Notes under the pieces: model-generated
Seen by the model: only the letters and a program-made list of their open reading frames with translations
Database searches by the model: none
What the model was told of the DNA's origin: nothing
Shown: positions 1 through 7,989 of the stretch, piece after piece
Layout of the letters: every line of letters starts with the position of its first letter
How positions within the stretch are numbered: the stretch's first letter is position 1
Program-made: the position numbers and the translations under genes
Assembly (NCBI GenBank): GCA_934661375.1
Contig: CAKUJH010000010.1
Location: forward strand, 1-64,000
Direction of reading: 5' to 3'
From: an uncultured Victivallales bacterium
GTDB taxonomy: Bacteria > Verrucomicrobiota > Lentisphaeria > Victivallales > UBA1829
DNA length: 64,000 nucleotides

Positions 1-810
1 TGTATTTCTCCTTTCCAAAAAAATGAACTTCAGACCCCTCTGAAAACGGATCACTTATTTAAGATAGTATCAATTGTAGTGATTGCTATTATTGCAATTC
101 TGGCAGGAATGCTGCTGCCTGCGCTGAACCGCGCCAAACAGAAGGCACGGACCATATCGTGCATCGGCAACCAGAAATCGCTGGGGCTGGCATTTACCAT
201 GTATGCCGGCGACAACCATGACTGGATGGTTCCCGTGGAACAGCCGACTGCTGTTTTTGCCGCATGGTTTTACTCTCTTGCGCCGTATTTCATAAAAGCG
301 GATATCACCAAAGATATGGCGAACACTGATGAAGCGCTGCTTGCCAAAGGAAAAATTCTGGTCTGTCCGGAGAAAACTCCCGGTTCAAAATTTCCGGATG
401 AAACGAAACGGTCGGGATATCTGGAATCCAATTATCTGTGGAGCAGTCTGCTGGGAGTGTATGACAAGAACAATCAGAACCGCCAGCTTGATGAAGGCTG
501 CAAGGGCAGTTACCGCCGGAAACTCACGAACGCCAAACAGCCGTCGTCTGCACTGGTGATGATAGACGGACGGCCGAAAACCGCCTGGGGCGGCAGCAGC
601 TGGTACTTTTATTATCTGAAAGATCCGTTCACTAAATCTTTCATTGCAAGACGGCACGGGGGGATGGACAACGGACTGTATGCCGACGGGCACAGTTCCA
701 CCAAAAATTACCGGACCATGAGTCAGAAGGAGCATACCGTGGAAGTGATGTACGGATACCAGAACGCCTGGGCGGCTTCCGCTTCTTCTTCCGGAATCAT
801 CTGGCAGTAA
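1..810 (+). CDS. Prepilin-like (type II secretion G/H-X9-DG family) protein, 5' end uncertain or outside window
   Basis: The frame is open from position 1, so the true start may lie left of the window; a GTG at 79 is the first formal start but falls inside the hydrophobic helix. The N-terminus carries the pseudopilin helix ending IAIIAILAGMLLPALNRAK, as in the two other pseudopilins of this window. The C-terminus has RHGGMDNGLYADGH, a textbook H-X9-DG motif. The usual cleavage-methylation signature FTLIELL is not readable: the frame gives LFKIVSIVV, with Ser where the conserved Glu+5 belongs. The family is known for large numbers of copies in Lentisphaerota and Planctomycetes and has no firmly assigned function. 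It precedes a secreted carbohydrate-binding-like protein and a glycosidase, probably in one transcript. Confidence 0.75.
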   Translation, partial: CISPFQKNELQTPLKTDHLFKIVSIVVIAIIAILAGMLLPALNRAKQKARTISCIGNQKSLGLAFTMYAGDNHDWMVPVEQPTAVFAAWFYSLAPYFIKADITKDMANTDEALLAKGKILVCPEKTPGSKFPDETKRSGYLESNYLWSSLLGVYDKNNQNRQLDEGCKGSYRRKLTNAKQPSSALVMIDGRPKTAWGGSSWYFYYLKDPFTKSFIARRHGGMDNGLYADGHSSTKNYRTMSQKEHTVEVMYGYQNAWAASASSSGIIWQ

Positions 811-842
811 AATAAATTCAATTCATAAGGAGGATACAGAAA

Positions 843-1364
843 ATGAAGAATCTGAACATCAGAATGGCGGCGCTGCTGTCTGCGGCGGGAATGCTGTCCG
901 GCGCGATCGCGGCGGAAAACGGCAAAATCACGGAAAACTTCAATCAGCCGCCGAAGAAAGATCTGCTCTGGCTGGTTCCGGGATTTCAGGTGCTGCCGGA
1001 CGGGGGGCTCGACAACTCCGGCTGTCTTTTCACAGATAAAACCGAAGCCGGAAAAATGCAGATCACAACTTATACCCTGTATCTGAAACCCGATACCAAA
1101 TACCGGGCGGCAGTACGCTGCAAGGCGGAAAACCTGAAAGACGTAAGAGGTTCCCGCCTGTTCTGCATTGAGTTCACGGACAAAGGGAAGTATGTTTCCG
1201 GCGCGTATTACACCAAACCGCTGAAAGAAAACAGCTGGGAAACGATTGTGCTGGAATTCACCGCGCCGGCGCAGTTCAATGCCGCCTGCGCGGGATTCTA
1301 CCTGCCGAAGTCCGCCACCGGCAAAGTCTGGTGGGATGATTTCTCGCTGGAAGAAGTCAAGTAA
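843..1364 (+). CDS. Small secreted carbohydrate-binding-module-like protein
   Basis: A 173-residue protein with an N-terminal signal peptide (hydrophobic stretch around residues 8-22, AIAA then Glu). An AGGAGG-type ribosome site lies about 8 bases before the ATG. The rest looks like one beta-sandwich domain ending KVWWDDFSLEEVK, the end typical of CBM4/9-like jelly-rolls. The same domain, clearly homologous over about 130 residues, forms the N-terminus of the next gene (KVWWDNFSIE), so this looks like a free-standing duplicate of that module. The likely role is binding glycan outside the cytoplasm. It has no catalytic domain. Assignment to a CBM family is inferred from pattern only. Confidence 0.7.
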   Translation: MKNLNIRMAALLSAAGMLSGAIAAENGKITENFNQPPKKDLLWLVPGFQVLPDGGLDNSGCLFTDKTEAGKMQITTYTLYLKPDTKYRAAVRCKAENLKDVRGSRLFCIEFTDKGKYVSGAYYTKPLKENSWETIVLEFTAPAQFNAACAGFYLPKSATGKVWWDDFSLEEVK

Positions 1365-1390
1365 TCCGGCAGAAAAGGAAACATACCATC

Positions 1391-3352
1391 ATGAAACTGA
1401 CGAGTATGCTGTCTGCGGGAATGCTGTTCGGAGCAGTCGTCCTTGGTGCGGCGGAAACCTGGGATATAAAAGAGTTCACCCCGCTGAAACAGGATGCCGG
1501 AGCAGTCCGGATATCGGAATCCTTCAACGGGAGAACCGTTGCGGGGTTGTGGATGCCGGAAGGCTTCACGCTGGATGCTACGGGCGGAGAAAGCGGAACG
1601 GGTGCGCTGTTCTGTGAAAAAAAGACGCCGGGGAAACAGCTGCTTGCCGCCCTGGATCTGAAACTCAGTCCGCAGTATAAATACCGGGCGAAAATCCGGT
1701 ACAGAGCGGAAAATCTGAAAAATGTGAAAGGTGCGCGCCTGTTCTGCGTGGAATTCTACAATCAGAAGAAATATGCCGGCGGCGAGTATTATTACAAAGA
1801 AGCCGCAGACGGGCAGTGGTCGGAAATCGTGCTGGAATTTCAGCCTCCGGCGAAATTCGATCATGCGTTTGCCGGATTTCTGATGCCGAAGACCGCCACG
1901 GGCAAAGTCTGGTGGGATAATTTTTCCATTGAACCCGCCGGCATGATTTCCGCATTGATTTATGACGTCCGCCCTTCAAACCTGACCATTCGCGACCATG
2001 CCGGGCGGATTTCCCTGAAGGCGTACATGTTCCTGGCCGGAATCCCGGAAAAGGATCTGCGGATGTATGTTTCCGCCGCGGGGAAAGAATATTTCCGGGA
2101 AGGGAAAAACGGCGTTTATTCCGTTGAACTCGGCGATCTGCCGGACGGCGAACTGAAAGCAGCCGCAAAACTGCTGAACATAAAAACCCGCGTCATTCTC
2201 GCTGAAAAGGAATTGCGTCTGTTTGTCCGGAAAGGACAACCGGCAGACCGCGGCAGTTACATTGATGAATACGGACGCACGATCGTGGACGGCAAACCGT
2301 TTCTGCCGCTGGGGTTCTACTGCATGTATCCCTCGGATGAAATTCTGCGGAATCTCAAGGAAGGCGGCTTCAATTTCGTCATGCCGTACCGGGGACATCT
2401 GGACATAGAGAAAAATTTTGCGCTGGCGCGGAAATACGGCATCCGCATGTTCCTGAACATGATGTACCAGCGGCCGCGCGGGCAGGGGATGGCACAGGCC
2501 ATTCCACAGATGGAGTTCGAAGACGCCAGAGGAGTTGACGAAGTTCTGCGTGCATGGGTGCGGAAAGTGAAAAACGAGCCGATGCTGATGGGCTACTATC
2601 TTTCCGATGAAAATCCCGTGGAGGAAGTCCCGTACATGCGCCGGGTACGCGAGAACATCAACGAAATCGACCCGGATCATCTGACGGTTACGCTGACGTA
2701 TATTGCGCCGCATTTCCCGTTTTTCGCGGAGACAGGCGATGTGCTGGCTGTGGATAATTATCCGGTGGAAACTGTCGCAAGCCGGACCATGAAAGAGATT
2801 CCCAACCTGCTGGATGATGCGTGCCGGACGGGAATCGGGGTCTGGTTCGTGCCGCAGACTTTCAACTGGGGCGTCTACAAGGCGAAGACTCCGGAGGAAT
2901 ACCGGAAATACCGTTTCCCGACCGAGACGGAAATGCGTTCCATGTTCCTGGCGGGAGCGGTCAGCGGAGCAAAAGGCTTCCTGTGTTACGCTTATCACGA
3001 CATTTTCGAACTCGGCGACCGGAAGGAACCCGGCAGTTCCGCAAAGAACTGGCCGACAGTGGTTCGTGCAGTGAAAATCCTGAAAGAGCTGGAACCGTTT
3101 ATCCTGTCCGTGGAAAAAACGCCGGAGGTTACGGTGCATTCCGCAGCCAACGCCCGGCTGTGCGTCTGGACTGCCGGCGGTAGAACAGCTGTCGCGATTG
3201 TCGGACTGGGACCGGGACAATCCAGCGTGGAATTCACCATATCCGGACAGCCTGGTCTGAAATCCAGATTCGGCGGCACGGTCAATCTCGGCGGGGGAAA
3301 ATACCGCTTCACCGGGAATGACATCTGTTCGGATGTGCTGTTTTCCGATTGA
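1391..3352 (+). CDS. Secreted TIM-barrel glycoside hydrolase with N-terminal CBM-like domain
   Basis: A 653-residue secreted protein: signal peptide (residues 1-20), CBM-like jelly-roll to about residue 185, a short linking sandwich, then a (beta/alpha)8 barrel from about residue 285 beginning YIDEYGRTIVDGKPFLPLG, a form typical of GH2/GH5/GH42-clan barrels. A likely acid/base Glu is in YLSDENP near residue 407, and VDNYPVE near residue 455 closes the next strand. A small C-terminal beta domain follows. The substrate cannot be named; a plant or mucin polysaccharide is likely given the neighbours. It lies 26 bases after the CBM-only gene and is followed by a strong terminator, so it ends this operon. 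Confidence 0.75.
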   Translation: MKLTSMLSAGMLFGAVVLGAAETWDIKEFTPLKQDAGAVRISESFNGRTVAGLWMPEGFTLDATGGESGTGALFCEKKTPGKQLLAALDLKLSPQYKYRAKIRYRAENLKNVKGARLFCVEFYNQKKYAGGEYYYKEAADGQWSEIVLEFQPPAKFDHAFAGFLMPKTATGKVWWDNFSIEPAGMISALIYDVRPSNLTIRDHAGRISLKAYMFLAGIPEKDLRMYVSAAGKEYFREGKNGVYSVELGDLPDGELKAAAKLLNIKTRVILAEKELRLFVRKGQPADRGSYIDEYGRTIVDGKPFLPLGFYCMYPSDEILRNLKEGGFNFVMPYRGHLDIEKNFALARKYGIRMFLNMMYQRPRGQGMAQAIPQMEFEDARGVDEVLRAWVRKVKNEPMLMGYYLSDENPVEEVPYMRRVRENINEIDPDHLTVTLTYIAPHFPFFAETGDVLAVDNYPVETVASRTMKEIPNLLDDACRTGIGVWFVPQTFNWGVYKAKTPEEYRKYRFPTETEMRSMFLAGAVSGAKGFLCYAYHDIFELGDRKEPGSSAKNWPTVVRAVKILKELEPFILSVEKTPEVTVHSAANARLCVWTAGGRTAVAIVGLGPGQSSVEFTISGQPGLKSRFGGTVNLGGGKYRFTGNDICSDVLFSD

Positions 3353-3375
3353 ACAATTTATATTCCCCTCTGAAC

Positions 3376-3416
3376 CGCAGTCGGACGCGATTTTTTCTCC
3401 GGCTGCGATTTTTTTT
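3376..3416 (+). terminator. Rho-independent terminator after the glycosidase gene
   Basis: A 9-bp stem (CGCAGTCGG with CCGGCTGCG, one G-U pair) closes a 14-base loop and is followed by eight T residues. It lies 24 bases past the glycosidase stop and separates that operon from the metal-uptake operon. Confidence 0.85.
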
Positions 3417-3447
3417 GCACATTTTTCGAAGTTTCTCACTTGAAAAA

Positions 3448-3480
3448 GTATTACTTTGTATTACTGTATACTTCGAAGTA
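3448..3480 (+). promoter_or_regulatory. Candidate operator of the metal-uptake operon
   Basis: Two direct copies of GTATTACT start 10 bases apart (3448 and 3458), followed by the perfect 12-bp palindrome TACTTCGAAGTA (3469-3480) just before the ribosome site. A second TTCGAAG lies at 3425-3431. Closely spaced direct repeats and palindromes are what ribbon-helix-helix dimers bind, and the first gene downstream encodes such a protein, so autoregulation is the simplest inference. Confidence 0.5.
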
Positions 3481-3497
3481 AAACAGGAGGAACCGAT

Positions 3498-3794
3498 ATG
3501 CGCAGTGAACGGAAAAGCGCAGTAATCACTTTCAAGGCGGAGGATGAACTGCTGTCGGCTCTGGAAAAAGTGCCGAATAAATCCCAGTTCATCCGGGCGG
3601 CAGTGCTGAACGCGCTGGAATCGACTTGTCCCTTGTGCGGAGGAGCCGGATTCCTGAATGAACGGCAGCTCAAACACTGGAAAAGTTTTGCACGGGAACA
3701 TACGCTGCACCGGTGCAGCCGATGCGACGGACTGGCGATTGAATGCCGCGACCATGTGCATGAATCAGAAGAAGGAGGAGAGTGCGGAAAATGA
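3498..3794 (+). CDS. Ribbon-helix-helix protein with C-terminal zinc-knuckle, probable metal-responsive regulator
   Basis: A 98-residue protein starting at the ATG preceded by AGGAGG; the frame stays open upstream but that part has no ribosome site. Residues 8-45 look like a CopG/RHH fold: a beta strand (SAVITFKA), then two helices with PNKSQFIRAAV. The second half has two CxxC pairs (CPLCGG and CSRCDG) separated by a helix rich in His (HW, H, H), so it probably binds a zinc-type ion. It overlaps the solute-binding gene of a zinc/manganese-type ABC importer by ATGA. The likely role is a metal sensor and autorepressor, similar in logic to NikR but with the metal site C-terminal. The function is inferred, not established. 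Confidence 0.65.
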   Translation: MRSERKSAVITFKAEDELLSALEKVPNKSQFIRAAVLNALESTCPLCGGAGFLNERQLKHWKSFAREHTLHRCSRCDGLAIECRDHVHESEEGGECGK

Positions 3795-4681
3795 AAAAAC
3801 TGCTGACATGGTTTTTTATATTGGGGTTGCTCGGACTGGGTGCGGCGGATCTGAAAATATTCTGCACCACGTATCCGGTCTGGCTGCTGACCCGGGAACT
3901 GACGGATGGAGTGAAGGGTGTCCGGACGGAACTGATGATTCCTGCCGGAACGGGCTGTCCGCATGAATACGTGCTGACGCCGGCGGACTTGCGCAAACTG
4001 GGGTATCCGAACCTGCTGGTCGTGCGGAACGGTCTCGGTCTGGATGATTTCATGCTCAAACCTCTGCGGAAAGTGAACCCGGAAGCGGGAGTGATTACGG
4101 CGTGCGAAGGGCTGGATGTTCTGCGCGGAGAGTGTCATAATGACCATCACGGGGAACATGAACACACGGCAAATCCGCACCTGTTTGCGTCGCCGGATAC
4201 CGCCGCGGGAATGATTGCCAATATCGGGGCGGGACTGCGGAAATATGACCCGGCTCATGCGGATGCTTATCGCCGGAACGAGGAGATTTTCCTGAAAAAA
4301 CTGAAACAGCTGACAACGGAGATGACACAGCTGAAAAAAGTTTGCGCGGGAAAGACGGTTGCCGTGCAGCATGGAATTTTTGATTATCTGATGCGCGGAC
4401 TGGGGCTGCATACCGCGGCGGAAATCTCGCCCGAAGGAACCATGCCATCTGCTGCGGGAATGAAAGAAATGGTCCGGAAATTCCGGAAGGAAAAAGTGTC
4501 GCTGATTCTTACGGAACCGCAGTATCCCTCCCGTCTGGCGGAAACGCTGGCGAAGGAATGCTGCATCCCGGTCTGCTGTCTGGATCCGCTGGCGGGCGGA
4601 CCGGAACGTCCGGGAAAAGATTATTATATCCGAGTGATGTCCGGAAATCTGGAAAAACTTCGGAAGGCACTGTCGAAATGA
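3791..4681 (+). CDS. znuA: Metal ABC transporter substrate-binding protein (ZnuA/TroA family)
   Basis: A 296-residue periplasmic protein with a signal peptide (MKKLLTWFFILGLLGLG, mature from about residue 20). It shows the cluster A-I fold signatures: TTYPVWLLTREL near the start, a metal-ligand His in CPHEYVLTPADL, a His-rich segment (HNDHHGEHEH, residues about 116-125) followed by NPHLFASP, and a final LDPLAGG. The His-rich loop is typical of zinc binders. I chose the ATG at 3791 because it overlaps the preceding stop as ATGA and has a Shine-Dalgarno AGGAGG; a GTG at 3782 is in frame but less likely. It delivers metal to the following ATPase and permease. Confidence 0.9.
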   Translation: MKKLLTWFFILGLLGLGAADLKIFCTTYPVWLLTRELTDGVKGVRTELMIPAGTGCPHEYVLTPADLRKLGYPNLLVVRNGLGLDDFMLKPLRKVNPEAGVITACEGLDVLRGECHNDHHGEHEHTANPHLFASPDTAAGMIANIGAGLRKYDPAHADAYRRNEEIFLKKLKQLTTEMTQLKKVCAGKTVAVQHGIFDYLMRGLGLHTAAEISPEGTMPSAAGMKEMVRKFRKEKVSLILTEPQYPSRLAETLAKECCIPVCCLDPLAGGPERPGKDYYIRVMSGNLEKLRKALSK

Positions 4682-5475
4682 GTCATGACATACATCTGTG
4701 CAACTGTGCGAAACATTCCGCGATCCGGATACGGAATCTGAATGTCCGGATCGGGAGTGTGCAGATCCTTCAGGGGATCACGGCGTCGGTGCCGCGCGGC
4801 GTCTGCACGGCGATCGTGGGACCGAACGGTGCCGGAAAAACGACACTGACCCGTGCCATTCTGGGCGAACTGCCGTATGAAGGGGACATTGAATTCGGTA
4901 CGCCGGACGGGACTTTCTCCCGGAAGAAGCCGCGTTTCGGCTATGTGCCGCAGAAACTGAATTTCGACCGGGACATGCCGCTGACCGTGCTGGAATATCT
5001 GGCGTCCGGACTGGTGCGGCGTCCGGTATTTTTCGGAGTGTCGGGAAAATTCCGCGCGCAGGTGCGGGATTATCTGGAGTCCGTGGAGTGCGGGAAAGTG
5101 ATCGACCGCCGTCTGGGTGCGCTGTCCGGCGGCGAACTGCAGCGGGTTCTGCTGGCGCAGGCGCTGATGCAGAAGCCGGAGATTCTGGTGCTGGATGAAC
5201 CGGCGTCGGGGGTGGATTTCAAAGGGGAACAGCTTTGCTGCGAACTGCTGGAAAAATTCCGGAAGGAACAGGGATTCACGCAGCTGATGATCAGTCATGA
5301 CCTGTCCATGGTGGCAGCGCACGCCGCGCATGTGATCTGCATCAACCGTACCGTTTATGCGGCGGGTGAACCGGACAAGGTGCTGACTTCGGAAGTGCTG
5401 CATGAAACTTTCGGTCTGCATGTCGGGAAAGTGGAACTGCGCAGACATGAGGAGGTGTGCTCATGCAGTCATTGA
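4678..5475 (+). CDS. znuC: Metal ABC transporter ATP-binding protein
   Basis: A 265-residue ABC ATPase. The Walker A is GPNGAGKTT (residues about 49-57), the signature LSGGELQR (about 148-155) and the Walker B VLDEP; a switch His is in SHDLSM. The start overlaps the znuA stop as ATGA. Cys and His residues are placed at both ends (HLCNCAKH near the N-terminus, CSCSH at the C-terminus), which might bind metal; this is unusual for the family and only an observation. It pairs with the permease that starts inside its last codons. Confidence 0.92.
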   Translation: MSHDIHLCNCAKHSAIRIRNLNVRIGSVQILQGITASVPRGVCTAIVGPNGAGKTTLTRAILGELPYEGDIEFGTPDGTFSRKKPRFGYVPQKLNFDRDMPLTVLEYLASGLVRRPVFFGVSGKFRAQVRDYLESVECGKVIDRRLGALSGGELQRVLLAQALMQKPEILVLDEPASGVDFKGEQLCCELLEKFRKEQGFTQLMISHDLSMVAAHAAHVICINRTVYAAGEPDKVLTSEVLHETFGLHVGKVELRRHEEVCSCSH

Positions 5476-6329
5476 TGGATATGCTCTGTTCGTGGATCGG
5501 CGCCTTGCCGTTTGAGTGTCTGCAGATGGGGTTCATGCAGGAGGCGTTTCTGTGTATTCTGCTGTGCGCTCCGCTGGCGGCGGCGGCGGGAACGCAGGTG
5601 GTGAATTTCCGGATGTCATTTTTTTCGGACGCCATCGGGCACAGTGCATTTGCCGGAGCCGCGCTGGGACTGCTCTGTTCGGTCGGACCGGGGATCACCA
5701 TGCCGCTGCTGGCACTGGTGATCGGACTGGGGATCATGTTTCTGAAACGCCGCAGCACGTTGTCATCGGATACGGTGATCGGGGTGCTGTTTTCCGCCGT
5801 AGTCGCGTTGGGACTGGCCCTTGCCAGCCGCAACCCGAACATGGCGCGGGACATGCAGATGTTTCTGTACGGCGACATCCTGACCGTCAGCCGCCCGGAA
5901 ATCCTGACCCTGTTCATCCTGTCGGTCTGTTTTTACGGTTTTGAAATATTTGCTTTCAACCGTCTGATTGCCATTGGCGTGAATCCGCAGCTGGCACGGA
6001 CGCACCGGATTCATGCGGCGGCGTATGAATACCTGCATGTGGCGCTGCTGGCACTGGTGGTGATTTTCTGCGTGAAAACGGTCGGCGTGCTGCTGGTAAC
6101 CGCACTGCTGATTGTTCCGGCGGCGACCGCCCGGAATCTGGCGGAAAGTTCCGGAAAAATGTTCTGGATTTCCATCCTGACCGGAATCTGTTCCGGAGTG
6201 GCTGGACTGCTGATTTCCGCGCAGGATTGGGCAGGAACGGCTGCCGGCGCAACAATTGTGCTGTGCGCCTGTCTGTTTTTTGTGATCAGTCTCGGTATCT
6301 GCTTCATCCGGAAGCGGTTCCGCAGCTAA
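5463..6329 (+). CDS. znuB: Metal ABC transporter permease (ZnuB/TroC family)
   Basis: A 288-residue polytopic membrane protein with about eight hydrophobic segments and family signatures near the N-terminus (FFSDAIGHSAFAGAALG) and in the middle (VKTVGVLLVTALLIVPAATA). The start is the ATG at 5463, placed 6 bases after AGGAGGT and overlapping the 3' end of znuC by 13 bases. It forms the channel of the importer whose binding protein and ATPase lie directly upstream. Confidence 0.92.
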   Translation: MQSLMDMLCSWIGALPFECLQMGFMQEAFLCILLCAPLAAAAGTQVVNFRMSFFSDAIGHSAFAGAALGLLCSVGPGITMPLLALVIGLGIMFLKRRSTLSSDTVIGVLFSAVVALGLALASRNPNMARDMQMFLYGDILTVSRPEILTLFILSVCFYGFEIFAFNRLIAIGVNPQLARTHRIHAAAYEYLHVALLALVVIFCVKTVGVLLVTALLIVPAATARNLAESSGKMFWISILTGICSGVAGLLISAQDWAGTAAGATIVLCACLFFVISLGICFIRKRFRS

Positions 6330-6349
6330 TTATTTCAGGAGGTATTGCC

Positions 6350-7924
6350 ATGTGGTTGAATAAATTGATTCCGGCGGTTCTGCTGACCGCGGTTCTCTCC
6401 GCCTGTTCAAGTGTGAAAACGGCATCGGATTCCGGTACGGAAACGGCAAAACCCGTACAGGAACAGGGGAAGAAGAGTTCCGCATTGTCCGCCGCCGAAC
6501 GCGCGTATGCGGAAGCATATCGGGAATCCGATACGGCGAAGCGCAATGAACGGTTCAAAGCGGTGCGCAAGGCATTGGAGACCGAAGCCGCGGAAAAGAA
6601 CAATCTGAAAGCGCATCTGCTGCTGGCGTACATGGCGGATCTGGGGCAGGGAATGCCGCGTGACGGAATCATTGCGGCGCGTCATTACCGGATTGCGGCG
6701 GATGGCGGTCTGCCGGAAGCCAAGGCCGCATTGGCGGAATTCTGGCTGCGCGGGGAAATGTTTCTGCCGGAAGCCGCACAGCAGATCATGAGCATTCCGG
6801 ACTATGAAAAAAATCCGTCGCTGCTCTGTACGCTCGGAGCAATTTACTATGCACAGTTTGAAAATGCCAAAGGGTTCCAGACCTTGAAGAAAGCATTTGA
6901 TCTGGCGGCGGAGAAACCGCGTCTCCGGAGTGAAATTCTGAAAATCATTCACGGTGCTTTCGACAAGTATTTCAAAATGGGCAACAACCCTGCCGCGCTC
7001 GTGGAACTTCGGCACGAAAAAGAACTGGATCCGAAAAATGCCCTGATTCCTTATTTCATCGGCGTGGTGGAATTGCGTCTGGGCAAACCGGAAGCCGCGG
7101 AAAAATCCTTTGATGAGTCCATGCGTCTGAATCCATGTCAGCCGTATGTGTACCGGGAACTGGCATTTCTCAAAGCCCGGAGCGGCCGCGCGGAAGAAGC
7201 ACTGGACGACATGAAAGTCGCGTATGCCATTTCCGGCAGAGACGCATTGTATCAGCGCAGTATGCTGGAAATCTGTGTCCTGACCGGGAATCTTGAGCAG
7301 ATGTTCAAGCTGGTTGACACCATGCTGAAAACCAATCCGGAGGATAATGATTTACGGTATCTCCGGGTGCTTTGTTTCGTGAACCGGAAGGAGTACCGCA
7401 AGGCAATGGACGATCTGCAGATTCTGGTCCGAAAAGATCCAAAGCGGAAAGAATCCGAACCTTATATGGATGTTTATGCCAGTGTTTCCGCGGCATTGGG
7501 GGATTATTCCGAAGCCGTAAAAATCTATGAAAAAATGCTGTCCGGAGGTTTTCAGCCGGCAGCGGCGCTGAATCTTGCCGAACTGTATATAGCTGCGGAT
7601 AAATACGAAGCCGCACTCCGTCTTCTGGGGCAGGACGGCTTCAAGGATTCCAAAGATGCCATGGTGCGCTGTGTCGTGCCGTATCTGGAAGCCGCCGCTC
7701 TGCTGGCGGAAGGGAAAAATGCGGAGGAACAGATCGGACGTTTCCGTGCTGCTCTGCCGGCATTTCTGGAATACAGCCGTAAAACCGGAGATGTCTGGCA
7801 GGTGGATATGTTCCAGAATTGGCTGAACAAGACGTCTTTGCCGGAGTCTGCCCGCAAGGTTATTCAGGAAATGACGGATCAGATTGCGGGGAAACAGCCG
7901 CTTCCGGAAAAATCCGGCAAATGA
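6350..7924 (+). CDS. TPR-repeat lipoprotein
   Basis: A 524-residue protein with a lipoprotein signal (LLTAVLSAC lipobox, Cys at residue 18) and then a helical array of tetratricopeptide repeats through most of its length, for example DPKNALIPYFIGVVELRLG followed by AEKSFDESMRLNPCQPYVY. The start was chosen for the AGGAGG 6 bases upstream. It begins 21 bases after znuB in the same direction and so may be cotranscribed, but nothing in it suggests metal transport. It is most likely a membrane-anchored scaffold facing the periplasm. Its partner is unknown. Confidence 0.75.
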   Translation: MWLNKLIPAVLLTAVLSACSSVKTASDSGTETAKPVQEQGKKSSALSAAERAYAEAYRESDTAKRNERFKAVRKALETEAAEKNNLKAHLLLAYMADLGQGMPRDGIIAARHYRIAADGGLPEAKAALAEFWLRGEMFLPEAAQQIMSIPDYEKNPSLLCTLGAIYYAQFENAKGFQTLKKAFDLAAEKPRLRSEILKIIHGAFDKYFKMGNNPAALVELRHEKELDPKNALIPYFIGVVELRLGKPEAAEKSFDESMRLNPCQPYVYRELAFLKARSGRAEEALDDMKVAYAISGRDALYQRSMLEICVLTGNLEQMFKLVDTMLKTNPEDNDLRYLRVLCFVNRKEYRKAMDDLQILVRKDPKRKESEPYMDVYASVSAALGDYSEAVKIYEKMLSGGFQPAAALNLAELYIAADKYEAALRLLGQDGFKDSKDAMVRCVVPYLEAAALLAEGKNAEEQIGRFRAALPAFLEYSRKTGDVWQVDMFQNWLNKTSLPESARKVIQEMTDQIAGKQPLPEKSGK

Positions 7925-7940
7925 TATGCCTGCATAAAAA

Positions 7941-7967
7941 CAGGCTGTTCCGGAAAAGAACAGCCTG
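7941..7967 (-). terminator. Terminator for the minus-strand glycosidase gene
   Basis: A perfect 10-bp stem (CAGGCTGTTC with GAACAGCCTG) around a 7-base loop. On the minus strand it is followed at once by five T residues, so it serves the gene ending at 7990; on the plus strand there is no T tract. Confidence 0.8.
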
Positions 7968-7989
7968 CGAATGGTTGTCGTTTCTGAAT

